NCBI GenBank assembly: GCA_012514915.1
Contig: JAAYZJ010000002.1
Span: forward strand, 1-5,392
Source of the DNA: Lentisphaerota bacterium
GTDB lineage: Bacteria; Verrucomicrobiota; Kiritimatiellia; RFP12; JAAYLN01
Length of the DNA: 5,392 nt
Direction of reading: 5' to 3'
Made by a program: the position numbers and the translations under genes. Shown one piece after another: positions 5,377 to 5,392 of this stretch (position 1 is the stretch's first letter; each line of letters begins with the position of its first letter). Below the pieces are notes generated by a model. The model worked only from the letters and a program-made list of their open reading frames with translations. It was not told the DNA's origin and searched no databases.

Positions 5377-5392
5377 GGGGGGCGTCTTCGGC

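Larger units (their letters stand above)
5065..5392. other. Right-edge non-coding region
   Basis: These 328 bases hold no convincing gene. From left to right they contain the DUF481 leader with its ribosome site and two small stems, the palindrome GGCATGCC (5180-5187), the minus-strand promoter candidate (5192-5220), a plus-strand TATAAG (5263-5268) without a good -35, repeated GCATGCC copies (5181-5187 and 5270-5276), a perfect AGGAGG (5317-5322) and a long two-part hairpin (5330-5376). A plus-strand frame is open from 5291 to the edge with GTG codons at 5294 and 5342, but none is well spaced from AGGAGG, so I do not call it as a gene. Confidence 0.5.

Noticed and set aside
5358..5380. Resemblance of TTCATCCCGAATC to the conserved loop of 5S rRNA or a tRNA T-arm
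   Set aside because: The surrounding helices of 5S rRNA are absent and no 7-bp acceptor or 5-bp T-stem can be folded; the bases are better explained by the two nested stems.
5342..5392. Start of a plus-strand gene at GTG 5342
   Set aside because: The frame is open only 17 codons before the window ends, AGGAGG is 19 nt away (too far), and the peptide has no recognisable sequence. Kept only as part of a finding.

Overview
This 5.4 kb, GC-rich window is an ordinary, tightly packed piece of a bacterial chromosome. It carries six complete protein genes, one truncated gene at the left edge, and about 330 non-coding bases at the right edge. A YdiY/DUF481-type beta-barrel protein with an export signal and a probable lipoprotein point to a Gram-negative (diderm) organism. 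Weak or absent Shine-Dalgarno sites at several starts, and the type of PTPS/QueD protein, would fit the PVC group (Kiritimatiellota/Verrucomicrobiota). That placement is a guess from pattern memory, not a result.

Layout from the left: a minus-strand gene cut by the window edge (1-80) follows argC (84-1139, minus) by 3 nt. A 98-bp divergent control region (1140-1237) separates argC from nadB (1238-2863, plus). In it, a good sigma70-type promoter for argC and an extended -10 promoter candidate for nadB share almost the same bases, inside a GAGTGG/CCACTC inverted repeat. Downstream of nadB lies a plus-strand 3D-domain lipoprotein gene (2958-3419). It meets, with no base between, a convergent minus-strand cluster read in the order DUF481 outer-membrane protein (5064-4300), queD-like PTPS (4292-3867), dtd (3863-3420). 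Gaps inside that cluster are 7 nt and 3 nt, so it is very probably one transcript, with a promoter candidate near 5192-5220.

Functionally the window mixes housekeeping metabolism (arginine synthesis, de novo NAD synthesis, a pterin/queuosine step), translation quality control (D-aminoacyl-tRNA deacylase) and two envelope proteins. I see no mobile element, CRISPR array, tRNA, rRNA or recognisable novel multi-gene system. The items most worth a second look are the overlapping argC/nadB promoters and the unexplained long hairpin next to a perfect AGGAGG at the right edge (5317-5376).
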